From: Tupaia tana
Taxonomy: Eukaryota > Chordata > Mammalia > Scandentia > Tupaiidae
Length of the DNA: 64,000 nucleotides
Direction of reading: 5' to 3'
Assembly: GCA_026018925.1 (NCBI GenBank)
Contig: JAKSZU010000009.1
Coordinates: forward strand, 81,249,090 to 81,313,089
A model generated the notes under the pieces. It did not search any database. It worked only from the letters and a program-made list of their open reading frames with translations, and was not told the origin of the DNA. Shown piece by piece: positions 54,957-64,000 of this stretch. The position numbers and the translations under genes are program-made. The first letter of the stretch is position 1. Each line of letters begins with the position of its first letter.

Positions 54957-55212
54957 GGGACCAGCAGTTAGCATAATGTCTATGTCGCTGGATTCCCATG
55001 TAGTCGACCGCGGTTCGCCTCCTAGACCTGGTGGCTTAAAACTCACGCCGGGCATGTGTGCGTGTGTGCCCAAGATCCCAAGAGGAGAACGGAGGAGAAG
55101 GGATTGCGGCGTGGCCATACCCCCTGGGGGTGATTTCTTGCTTTCTGTCTCTCTGTCTCTCTCTGTCTGGTGAGCGCACGTGCCCGATAGCAAAAACCTC
55201 TCCAAAAAAATA
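54957..55212 (+). mobile_element. SINE-A copy in ERV
   Basis: Flanked by GTTTTATGA / ATTTTATGA. B box reads GGTTCGCCTCC. Confidence 0.92.
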
Positions 55213-57168
55213 AAAGATTTTATGAAAGGATTTATATATGACAAATGGTATCTGAAGTGACCATGAAACAATGGGCCACACCACTCGGTGCTGAAGCACA
55301 GTCTAAACATGGTAATGAGAAACCAAATTTGCTAGACTCTAAACTGGTATCAATCTTATGATAAAATTTACCACAAAATTCAAACAAATATTAATAAGCA
55401 ATAATAATAAATATAAAGGTTTCTTTGGTTAGTTAGGCTGTTTAATGCCCTCTGACTCTGTTTACAATATAATACTTGTTTGTGCATTTTCCTTGTATAT
55501 TACCTGTAAATGCTATGTCAGATACAGGAAGAGGAAAAAAAAATTCAAAGCTAGCCCATGACACACATCTATTCCAAACATTAAGTCCTGACTTTTTCCT
55601 TTGCCCACAGAAAATCGGCTATTGAACCAATCAGACATGTCCTCCCCAAGGACTATACTGCCTATAACAACAGATGATTGATTGACTCCTAGGAATGAGG
55701 CTTACTAGCACTGTGGGACACATGCAGCCAGAGAAATAATATTTGGCCAACAGGAGGAACTGAGGACAGACGTCTAACTGTTCTTTCCTATTTCCAAAAT
55801 CCCTTCCATAGAGCTGTCACACCCACAAACAGTGACAGATCAATTTGGCCTATTTGATAACAGGACTCTTCCTACATCCTGTCCCCAGCATAGTGTCTTT
55901 GTGATAGGTTAGTCATAACCACAAACATTAAGAGACCATTTTGACTCATTGTTAACAGGATACCATCTTTTGTGTAGTCTAACTTTTCAGGGTCGGCCAG
56001 CCTTCACCTTATAATGAGAGAATCCTGGAAAAGGGGACAAAGGCCAATAAATCTAGGCTTGACTCCTACAGGAATTTAAAAACAAAATAACTCCTCCCCC
56101 TCTTATGGGAAGCTGGCTACAAGATATCAAAGAAAAAGACCCAAGTAAAACAGAGGAAGTTACCTCTCAGGTAAATAATAGAAAAGTGCCAACTCGGCCG
56201 AAAACAATACCTGAGGCCCTGGCACCAGCATTTATTAGAGCAGAGTGAAACCAGTTTCTTGAGCCTAGGAATGCACTTCTGACCCGAAAACACCATACAA
56301 GCCGACCATCTGGAAAAAGCAAGCCAAGACCCCAGAAACCTGAGAAGAGTACAGACCTGCTTCAGTCACTCTGTAAACTGACTAATCTACTCATGGCAGA
56401 AGATTGAGGATGCATCTCCCTGGAAAAAACATGCAGGGATTTTCCTGAATGCTTCCAGACCATTTGTAATAACTCCTTAATCATAACCCTCCTTGTTGTA
56501 ATTACTTTAGTTTTTGTTATAGGTCTGGCTGTCACAGCTCTGACTGGTTGAAAATGGTATGAAAAGCTCCCACTATGGTTTTCCCATCTGTTATGTGTGG
56601 GAAGTCTCACCACAGTTCAGTGCCTTTAGCTCAAGAGAGTCCCTTAGTCATGTAAAATGTTTTCTTATCAGTGCTTCCAGAGCAGCTAGAAAGGGACTAG
56701 ACAGTGAAAAGACAGACTGCTGCTGACTTATGAAAAGATTGGATCAGCCTCTGGCAGTAGTTTCCTTGGCTCTTGCCCCTATTAAGTACTCTATTAATCA
56801 TGCTTCTAATTTTGACTTTCGCCCTCGTTTCTGTTTTGTGGGAAATTTTGTTATTTTTGTAAGTACCTAACCAAATGCTATTCTGCTTCTGTAAAATGCT
56901 TGCATTGTCTCGGGAAATACTATATTATGATCTCTCTATAAGTGATTGAACCCAGAGGCTGCATACCACAAATATCAGCCCAAGCCAATCTGATCAGACA
57001 CTCTCGCACATGAACAACGGTGCCTGGCAGCTGCAGACTATAAAATTAGCCCAAGAGAGTTCAAACTGGATTTTACTGTGCTTAAATTCGGTTAAACTTC
57101 TTACCCTCCAAGGAGACTATCACCCCTGTGTCTAGCTAATACTGAGAAATCAATGATTTTATTCCCAT

Positions 57169-57184
57169 AAAAAGAAGTGGGGAA
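57169..57184 (+). promoter_or_regulatory. ERV polypurine tract
   Basis: AAAAAGAAGTGGGGAA, directly before the 3' LTR; primes plus-strand DNA synthesis in retroviruses. Confidence 0.8.
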
Positions 57185-57537
57185 TGAAGCTTGAGTACCT
57201 CCATTTTAGATCAGCCTTCACCATTCTCCTTTCCCTTTGACCTGACCCACATGTGCCTCCTAAAAATTCCTCACTGATTATAACTGTCCTTCTGATAACT
57301 TGCTTTTTCAGCTTTTGTAAACTGCTTTTGCGTAATTCAAGGCTTGCAGCTTTTTTGGTTTGTGCTTTTTTTTTTTTCCTTTGTGGTTTTTGCTTTTATA
57401 AACCTTCCTCCCCCCTGCTTCTGCGCTGCGAGGTTTTGGAGTGACTCAAGTCCTCTCGCAGTCAGCCAGCTAATAAAGACTCCTTTAATTTGGCTAAGAC
57501 TGGTTGTCCTTATTTTCTCGGTGATCTGAATACAACA
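57185..57537 (+). repeat. ERV 3' LTR
   Basis: 353 bp, TGAAGC … TACAACA. AATAAA (57472-57477 region, CTAATAAAGACTCC) gives the polyadenylation signal. Confidence 0.92.
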
Positions 57538-57745
57538 CATTATTGAGGAGAATATCAATTTACCTAATTAAAACTAGAATCCTCATCAAAAGATGTTCTT
57601 CATAACCTGAGATATTTCAAAGAATAGTTATAAAATTTTAAAATTAAATGTTGCTTATCATATGAAGGTTTTTTTTTTTTCAATCTTCAATCTTCCCTGA
57701 CTCTTTCTCGAAGTATATGTGTTAACTCTTCATGTCTTAGGTTGG

Positions 57746-58480
57746 TATATTAGTTTTCTATTGCTGTGTAGCAAATTTAACAGCTTAAGGCAACACACAT
57801 TCATTATCTCACAGTTTTTGTAGGTCAGCAGACTTTGTATGTGTTGACTGGATAATCTGCTTAGTCTCACCAGGCTCCAGTCTAGGTGTCAGCTGGCAAA
57901 CAGTCTCATCAGAGGTTCAACTAAGGAAAGATTTACCTTATTTTTTCAGATTGTTGGAAGACTTCACCTTCAGAGGTTCTCATTTTCTTGCTGGCTTTTT
58001 TAAAAAAAAATTATTTTATTTAACTTTATTTATTTGCTTATTTTAATTTTACCAGTGAAGGACAAAGTGAGAGAGAGAGAAAGAGAGAGAGAAAGCAAGT
58101 CACCAGGTCTGGGACTCAAACTGGTTTTGGCCATGTGGAAGTCCAGTGCCCTTAACCACCATGCCACCTGCTGGCCCTCTTGCTGGCTTTTTAATGGGTC
58201 TTGCTCTCACCTCCTAGAGGCCACTCACAGTTCTCTGCCATGTGGCCCTCTCCATAGACCCTTTTGCAACTTGGCAGTTTACTTCAAAACAAGCACAAGA
58301 TGGAGTCTTCCATATATTTCATAATCTAATCATGGGAGTGGTATCCCAATGCTTTTGTCATATTCTATTGGTTGGAAGCAAATCACAGGCCCAATAAACA
58401 TTCAAGTGAAGGGGAATATACAGCAATATGAACACTAGCAGGCAGAGTTCATGGGATCCATTTTAGAAGTCTTCATAGGG
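57746..58480 (-). mobile_element. MaLR LTR (MLT1 type), split by SINE-B
   Basis: Minus-strand MLT1: TTAGTTTTCTATTGCTGTGTAGC at its 3' side and CATATTCTATTGGTTGGAAGC near its 5' side. Most of the LTR is present. Confidence 0.85.
57990..58180 (-). mobile_element. SINE-B in MLT1
   Basis: CTTGCTGGCTTTTT flanks both sides (57990 region and 58178-58191), a long target duplication. Confidence 0.88.
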
Positions 58481-59095
58481 TTCCCTAGGAAACAGGTTTT
58501 GAGACTGAGATTTGTGTGCAGGTAGATTATTGGGGATTGCTTCTGGGAACAACACTTGTAAAGGAGTGAGGAAATCAGGATTGGATAAAGAAGAAGTTTC
58601 ATTAAATATTTCAGTCAATTCCACAGACAATTCTGAACCATAAATGTTCCTTTAGAAATGTCCTGAAATGAAGCAAGAAAGTCAGGCCTTTATGAATGCA
58701 CTGAGCAATCACTGTTTGATGGATGGCCCTGGAAAGGGGGCATAAACTTAGCCTAGGTAGATCCCTTCAAAAAAGTAATTTTCATGAAAAGACTCAGCTG
58801 TGAGCTGAGTCAGCAACCCAAACTCCCAGCAACTGAGTGCCTCAGTTCTGAAGGGAGGAATCTGAGTGACATGTCACATCATTATTACAGTTGGTTAACT
58901 AAAATATTACCTTAATCATCACACATATTTTCCCAACACTACAAATAGAAGTCAGTTGAATTTATAATGATAAAAACATGCTAAAGGTTTAGGATTGTAT
59001 TAGTAGGTGGGGCAATGAGTGGGACTATTCAGAAAAAAAAAAAAAGGTGATTTTTAGCCATAATGTCAAGAGCGGGTGAAGGGTATAGAGTTTTG
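58481..59095. other. Unassigned old repeat or unique sequence
   Basis: TAGGGTTCCCTAGGAAACAGGTTTTGAGACTGAG at its start has the look of an ancient LTR or DNA transposon, but I cannot name it. No open frame. Confidence 0.35.
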
Positions 59096-59099
59096 TGGA

Positions 59100-59388
59100 G
59101 GCCATTTAATTATTTATTTATTTATTTTAGAGGTTTTTGCCTTAGGACACATGTGTTCACTAAGGGGAGAGAGAGACAAAGACAAAGACATTGAGAGGGA
59201 AAGTGAGAAATCAACCACCATGCCGCATTTGTCCATACTGCCTTCTCCTCCATTCTCCTTCCGAGATCTCGGGCATGCACACACATGTGCCTGGTATGAG
59301 TTTCAAGCCACTGGGTCTGAGATTTTAACCGCAGTCAGCCATTTGGGAGTCCAGCGATGTAACCACTACGCCATCTGCTGGCTCCCCT
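59100..59388 (-). mobile_element. SINE-A' copy
   Basis: Minus-strand; TTTTTGCCTTAGGACACATG end. Head ends CATCTGCTGGCTCC. Confidence 0.82.
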
Positions 59389-59470
59389 TTCAGGACTTTT
59401 AATTGCATGAAAAAGATCATAGAGATCCAGGTTAAGACATTAAGTTCCCTAAAGACAAGGGTATATTTCA

Positions 59471-59740
59471 GGGACCAGCAGTTAGCATAATGGCTATGTT
59501 GCTGAACTCCCATGTAGCCGACTGTGGCTCGAGTCCTGGACCCAGTGGCTTAAACTCACGCTGGGCGCGTGTACGTATGTGCCCAAGATCCTGAGAAGTG
59601 AATGGAGGAGAAGGTATTGCGGTGTGGCCATCCCCTCTGGGGTGTGATTTCTCACTTTCTAGCTTTCTATCTCTCTGTCTCTCTCTGTCTGGCAAGTGCA
59701 CGCGCCCTATAGCAAAATCCTCTCAAAAAAGAAAAAAAAA
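59471..59740 (+). mobile_element. SINE-A copy
   Basis: Perfect duplication AGACAAGGGTATATTTCAG at 59453-59471 and 59741-59759 (19 bp). Confidence 0.96.
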
Positions 59741-59897
59741 AGACAAGGGTATATTTCAGTCAAATGTAATAGAATAAGGGTAGAAGTAGCATGAACTTTA
59801 ATAGGAAAACATATTTAAAATTCTGTCTCTGAATTTAGAAATTTATATAAAGGAAAGGGGAGGCCTGTCTAAATAGCAGTTTGTGTGAAATATCTGA

Positions 59898-60178
59898 GAG
59901 AGGACCAGCAGATTATGTGATGGTTAAGGTGCTGGACTCCCACACGGCCAACTGTGGATTGAGTCCCAGACTCAGCAGCTTGAAAATCATGCTAGGTGCA
60001 TGTGTGTGCATGCCCAAAATCCTGAGAGGAGAATGGAAGAGAAGGGATAGTGGCATGGACATCCCCCATAGGGGGGTGATTTTTCACTTCCCCTCTCACT
60101 ATTTCTTTTTGTGTCTCTGGCGAGCACATGTATCCTATGGCAAAAATTTGAAAAAAAAAAAGGAAGAAAGAAAAAAGA
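59898..60178 (+). mobile_element. SINE-A' copy
   Basis: Head AGGACCAGCAGATTATGTGA, end GTATCCTATGGCAAAAATTTG; GA(A)-rich tail. ATATCTGAGAGAGG before and ATATTAGAGAGG after form an imperfect duplication. Confidence 0.85.
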
Positions 60179-60904
60179 AGATATTAGAGAGGTTTAGTTT
60201 GCCATAATGTTTAGTACTCTACTCTGTCATGGCTAAAGAAAGTGACAGTGTAACCTCAAGTCCAGTTAGCAGAAGTCTAGGTTACTGCAAATAATAGTTC
60301 TGTTGTACTCTGTGCTAATCAGTCCAAATACTATTCAAGGCACAATATTTTATACCATGAATACAAAGTATATGAATAATAAACATACAGCTTAATAAAT
60401 TTTCACAAAATGAACACACCCATATAACTGCTAAGATAATCCACTATTCTACTTTCCCCAGGACTGTCTTGATCTTAGTACTAAAAATATTGCATGCTGA
60501 GACATCCTTCCTTTTGGGCAAACCAGGCCGTTGTTACCCTAACTCATCTATATTAAGAAATAGAAAATTATCCAGAAGTTATCATATGAATTGTCAGTTA
60601 CTACCCACCCCTCTTCTTTAAAGGAAATCACTATTCTGACTTCTAAAACCATAGATTATTTTGAGACACTATATTTTATTACAGGCACTACAAACTAAAG
60701 AGCAGAGATTACAACATCATGGCTCATGGACTGAATCCAGCTAGCAGACATATTCTGTTTGAATCATGCAACACTGACCGGTAGAGCTTTCTTTCCTCCA
60801 CTCACTTGCTTAATTTATTTAGTTGGCAAACTATTTTATGAGTTTTAAAAGCATATGTATAGACTCATGGAACTCTTATTTAAATAAAACCATAAAGTCC
60901 ATTG
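60179..60904. other. Unassigned, old repeat debris
   Basis: 60370-60690 resembles ancient LINE debris; no open frame and no RNA gene. Confidence 0.4.
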
Positions 60905-61335
60905 TTCTGGACTAAGCTTCTGTAGTAAGTCCCAACAAAGCAGACAACAATGGAATCACTCATTCTAAAATGGCACATCATCAAACAGAAATTTTAAGGA
61001 AGCAGATAGAACCCCAAACAGGCAAGTTTTCCCTGAAAATAGGAGATTCCATTCTACCCAAGTCAGCAGAAGAAGGACGTCCCCTTCTGCATTAAACTTT
61101 ACAAGGAAAATAGCTTTGAAATAACCAACCAGTTTTTGTACTTTGTTTACACTTTCTTCAGTCCTTTTCTATCTATTAAACAAAAATCTCTTCTGCTCAA
61201 CTCAGAAAACTCATTTGGGCTTTAACCAAATCTGTGCTTCCTAGATTGCAGTTTCTCTAAGACCCCAAATAAAGCTTTTTCCTCACAGATTCAGTGTCTG
61301 AAATTCACTTACAATTGCCATAGTCAGGATACAAA
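60905..61335 (+). mobile_element. Possible old LTR
   Basis: TCTATTAAACAAAAATCTC, then CCCCAAATAAAGCTTTTTCC with AATAAA near 61267, in a U3-R-U5-like arrangement. No internal region. Confidence 0.35.
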
Positions 61336-61853
61336 AACTAGTGAAGGGCAGGATATTTACATAGACTCACAATATTTCCTGACAAATTACTTACTGATTA
61401 CAATAAGAGAAAAAGTAACTTTGTGGTAGTAAAACTTGTCAGACACTGCCTTAACAAAATGATCAAAGTTAACATCACCAATAATGATACCAACCAGCAT
61501 CATGAGTCTCCTAAGACTGCACTGAGGACACAACATTATTGACATTATATTCTCATCAAAAATGCAGAGCCAGGATCGAATCATGAGGAAACATCAGACA
61601 AACCTAATTAAGGCAAAATTCAATGGAAAAGGGGCCTGTATTAAAAAATGTCAGTGACATGAAAGACAAAAGTTTAGAAACTATTCCAAGTTAAAGCAGA
61701 TTTGAGAAACACAAAAACTAAATGTAATGTATGATTCTAGACAGAATCTAAGACCAAAATATTTGCTGTAAAGAACATTAAGGTAACTGAAAAGTTTGAG
61801 TAAGGTCTTTGTATTAGATAATAGTGTTGCAATGAGGTTAAATATCCTGATTT

Positions 61854-62098
61854 GGGGACTAGCAGATGGAGAAATTGTTACATCTCTGGACTGTGGTTTA
61901 AGCACTGGACCTGGGGGCTAAAGACTCACACAGGGTGAGCGCATGGATGTGCATGTCCAAAATCCTGAGAGGAGAATGGAGGAGAAGAGACTGCAGTGTG
62001 GCCATCTCCTCTGATTTTTTCACTTTCTGTCTCTCCAGTGAGCACATGCACTTTATAGCAAAAAACAAACAAACAAACAAAAAAAACAACTCTCTCTA
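61854..62098 (+). mobile_element. SINE-A' copy with deleted anticodon-arm region
   Basis: Head lacks the ACTCCCACGTAGTC portion (GGACTGTGGTTTAAGC); end CACTTTATAGCAAAAAAC with (CAAA)n tail. Confidence 0.85.
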
Positions 62099-62116
62099 AA
62101 ATAAAATCCTGATTTT

Positions 62117-62382
62117 GGGACCAGCAGTTAGCGTAATGGCTATGTCGCTGGACTCCCACGTAGTCAACCGTGGTTCGAGTCCCGGACCCGGTGGCTCAAA
62201 CTCACGCCGGGCACGTGTGCTTGTGTGCCCAAGATCCTGAAAGGAGAATGGAGAAGAAGGGATTGCAGCGTGGCCATCCCCCCTGGGGGGTGATTTCTCG
62301 CTTTCTCTCTCTCTGTCTCTGTCTGTCTGGCGAGTGCACGTGCCCTATAGCAAAAATCTCTCCAAAAAAAAAAAAAAAAATC
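62117..62382 (+). mobile_element. SINE-A copy
   Basis: AATCCTGATTTTG occurs before (62105-62117) and after, from 62381. Near-consensus. Confidence 0.95.
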
Positions 62383-62482
62383 CTGATTTTGATAATTGGA
62401 TTATGGGTATATAAGTGAATATCTTGGTTCTTTAGAAATATTCACTGAAATATTCATGGGTAAAAGAGTATAGTATTGGTGT

Positions 62483-62520
62483 GTGTGTGTATTACAGAGT
62501 AAGTCAGAGAGAGAGAGAAT
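62483..62520. repeat. Short (TG)n and (GA)n tracts
   Basis: Small dinucleotide tracts within the old repeat. Confidence 0.8.
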
Positions 62521-62543
62521 ACAGAGAGATAGAGAATATAGTA

Positions 62544-62623
62544 TTGGGTTGTCAGAAATGTCAGGACACATTTTGCATAGAAAAACATAGGAAAAATATG
62601 TTGTTACTTTTCTGACAACCCAA
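62544..62623. mobile_element. 80-bp mariner-type MITE with perfect terminal repeats
   Basis: Terminal inverted repeats TTGGGTTGTCAGAAA (62544-62558) and TTTCTGACAACCCAA (62609-62623) are perfect, and TA flanks both sides (62542-62543, 62624-62625), the mariner target duplication. The whole element is an imperfect palindrome of about 37-bp arms, the same architecture and size as human MADE1. No coding. Confidence 0.9.
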
Positions 62624-62739
62624 TAAAATGAACATATCAAAATGTTAATAATTGGTAAATCTGTACAAATGGTATATGGGAGGGAGTTTTTGGTACTATT
62701 TTTGTAGCTTTTCTAAAAAATCAAAAGTATTTTCAAGAG

Positions 62740-62999
62740 GGGGAACCAGCAGTTAGCGTAATGGCTATGTCGCTGGACTCCCACGTAGTCGACCGCGGTT
62801 CGCGTCCTGAACCAGGTGGCTTAAAACTCATGCCGGGTGCGTGTGCGTGCGTGCCCAAGATCCCGAGAGGAGAATGGAGGAGAAGGGATTGCGGCGTGAC
62901 CATCCCCCCCTGGGGGTGATTTCTCACTTCCTGTCTCTCTGTCTCTCTCTGTCTGTCTGGCGAGTGCACGCGCCCTATAGCGAAAACCTCTCTCAAAAA
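62740..62999 (+). mobile_element. SINE-A copy, GCG B-box subtype
   Basis: Perfect duplication AAAAGTATTTTCAAGAG at 62723-62739 and 63000-63016. B box GGTTCGCGTCC and GCGTGACCATCC mark the subtype. Confidence 0.96.
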
Positions 63000-63125
63000 A
63001 AAAGTATTTTCAAGAGAAATTTTAAAACATTTAGTATATATCTAAGATAAGGACTCTTCAAAACTTATAACTACATACTATTACCATACCTAAATTTTCT
63101 TTTTTAAAAATTTGTTAGAGGATAA

Positions 63126-63410
63126 GGGACCAGCAGTTAGTGTAATGGCTATGTCGCTGGACTCCCATGTAGTCGACTGCAGTTCGAATCCTGGACCTGG
63201 TGGCTTAAAACTCACGCTGGGCACGTGTGCATGCGTGCCCAAGATCCCGAGAGGAGAATGGAGGAGAAGGGATTGTGGCGTGGCCATCCCCCCGGGGGTG
63301 ATTGCTCGCTTTCTGTCTCTCTATCTGGTGAGCGCATGTGCCCTATAGCAAAACAAAACAAAACAAAACAAACAAACAAAAAACAAAAAACAAAAAACCT
63401 CTCCAAAAAA
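63126..63410 (+). mobile_element. SINE-A copy with (CAAAA)n tail
   Basis: Near-consensus head; the 3' CTATAGCAAAA is followed by an expanded CAAAA/CAAA array (63351-63397) before a second AACCTCTCC, so the expansion lies inside the 3' end. Confidence 0.92.
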
Positions 63411-63417
63411 AATGTTG

Positions 63418-63640
63418 TTAAAGGGTATGTATACCTGCTGGAGACAAAGAGAGAGGGAAAGAGAGAAATAATCCCCTAGGGGGATGGCCACATCACCATT
63501 CCTTCTCCTCTGAGGATATTGGGCATGCACGTGCTCATGCCTGGCATGTTTTTCAAGCTGTTGGGTCTGGGTGTTGAACCACTCAATCAGCCATGTGGAA
63601 CCCAGTCACCTAAGTCACCACATCACCTGCTGCCCCATAC
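63418..63640 (-). mobile_element. SINE-C/A' copy
   Basis: Minus-strand, GTTAAAGGGTATGTATACCTGC end; head ends CACCTGCTGCCCC. Confidence 0.75.
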
Positions 63641-64000
63641 TGAAAATTTTTTATTAAATACTCTAAGACTGTTGAATATCCAGTCATTGTTCACATTTTC
63701 CAGGTTGTCTCCTAAGTGTGTGTTTAAAGTTGGTAGGTTTGAATTAGAATCTTAACAAGGACCACTCATTGTGCTGTGGAGATCTATGTCTCTTGTTTCT
63801 TTAAATCTATAGTTTCTTCCATTGCCTTCCTTTTATTGCGATCTATATATTGAAAGAAAAAGGTCATCTATCCTGTAGATTTTTCTACTTTAGGGATTTT
63901 CTTATTGCATCTGAGATCTTCCTTTATATAAAGTTTTTCTAATAATTATGCCTATCCAACAACATAACTAAGTGCCCTTTAAAATATTAAGTGGTCCATA
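63641..64000. other. No recognised feature
   Basis: AT-rich end of the window; possibly ancient LINE debris, not assigned. Confidence 0.4.

Larger units (their letters stand above)
51122..57537 (+). mobile_element. ERV provirus with two LTRs, coding capacity lost
   Basis: 5' LTR 51122-51708, primer binding site 51711-51728, internal region to 57168, polypurine tract 57169-57184, 3' LTR 57185-57537. CATT occurs just before the 5' LTR (51118-51121) and after the 3' LTR (57538-57541), a 4-bp duplication as for gammaretrovirus-like (class I) ERVs. The internal 5.4 kb shows no open frame attributable to gag, pol or env; it is about 1.3 kb shorter still after subtracting SINEs, so it is a decayed or deleted, possibly non-autonomous provirus. 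Confidence 0.88.
61336..62740 (+). mobile_element. Old interspersed repeat, interrupted (tentative)
   Basis: Segments 61600-61853, 62383-62541 and 62626-62722 (GGGCCTGTATTAAAAAATGT…, TCCTGATTTTGATAATTGGA…, GTTAATAATTGGTAAATCTG…) appear to be one ancient repeat broken by two SINEs and a MITE. Family not named. Confidence 0.4.

Noticed and set aside
56362-56613. Minus-strand open frame in the ERV interior
   Set aside because: Opposite to the provirus orientation, no recognised domain.
62117-62195. Possible tRNA genes at SINE heads (A box and B box present)
   Set aside because: Heads carry Pol III boxes, and the loop CTCCCAC resembles a Gly-CCC anticodon loop, but stems do not pair and each head continues into a SINE body. 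They are SINE promoters.

Overview
This window is ordinary nuclear DNA of a placental mammal and consists almost entirely of transposable elements. I see no intact host protein-coding gene. Eutherian-wide layers are present: L1 LINEs, MaLR/MLT1-type LTRs, ERV LTRs, an ORF1-only L1 derivative (HAL1 type), and a processed copy of the host gene ATL2. Over these lies a very abundant tRNA-like SINE that I do not recognise from primates, mouse/rat, cow, dog or rabbit. I do not assign a species. The host genes are AT-rich background; GC-rich sequence is confined to SINE heads and two VNTRs.

SINE terms used below. SINE-A: about 265 bp, tRNA-like head with Pol III A box (TAGCGTAATGG) and B box (GGTTCGAGTCC), a body, and a 3' end reading CTATAGCAAAAACCTCTCC plus A-tail. 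SINE-A' means diverged A copies. SINE-B: about 170-230 bp, same kind of head, CT-rich middle, 3' end related to GGTCAAATAAAATAAATAA. SINE-C: older, head like GGGGCTGGCCCTGTG. SINE-D: oldest, contains ACTGGACACACATAGGAAA. Many SINE-A copies are nearly identical and have perfect 11-19 bp target-site duplications (TSDs), so the family was recently active.

Layout. 1-12.4 kb: SINEs of all ages, old L1 pieces, LTR fragments, one MLT1. 12.5-28.6 kb: an old L1 on the minus strand (L1-1) whose ORF1 was split by a second nearly full-length minus-strand L1 (L1-2, 19144-27890, 15-bp TSD). L1-2 in turn carries, between ORF1 and ORF2, a 2.65-kb composite VNTR retroelement (23604-26257, 18-bp TSD). 28.6-30.6 kb: a decayed HAL1 on the minus strand. 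31.6-32.3 kb: MLT1 LTR. 34.9-38.35 kb: ATL2 processed pseudogene (minus) with several SINEs. 38.67-39.24 kb: a second, shorter composite VNTR element. 43.4-46.4 kb: a complete HAL1-type element with tandem 312-bp promoter-like monomers, a perfect GC hairpin, an intact 333-codon ORF1, no ORF2 and perfect 14-bp TSDs. 51.1-57.5 kb: an ERV provirus with both LTRs, a tRNA-Thr-like primer binding site and no recognisable intact genes. 57.7-64 kb: MLT1, more SINEs, and an 80-bp mariner MITE.

The elements form one dependency system: L1 ORF2 protein would be the reverse transcriptase that mobilised the SINEs, the HAL1 elements, the composite VNTR elements and ATL2 mRNA. The most notable items are the composite VNTR family (SVA-like in design, with a HAL1/L1-derived tail and a probable 3' transduction) and the intact, ORF2-less HAL1.
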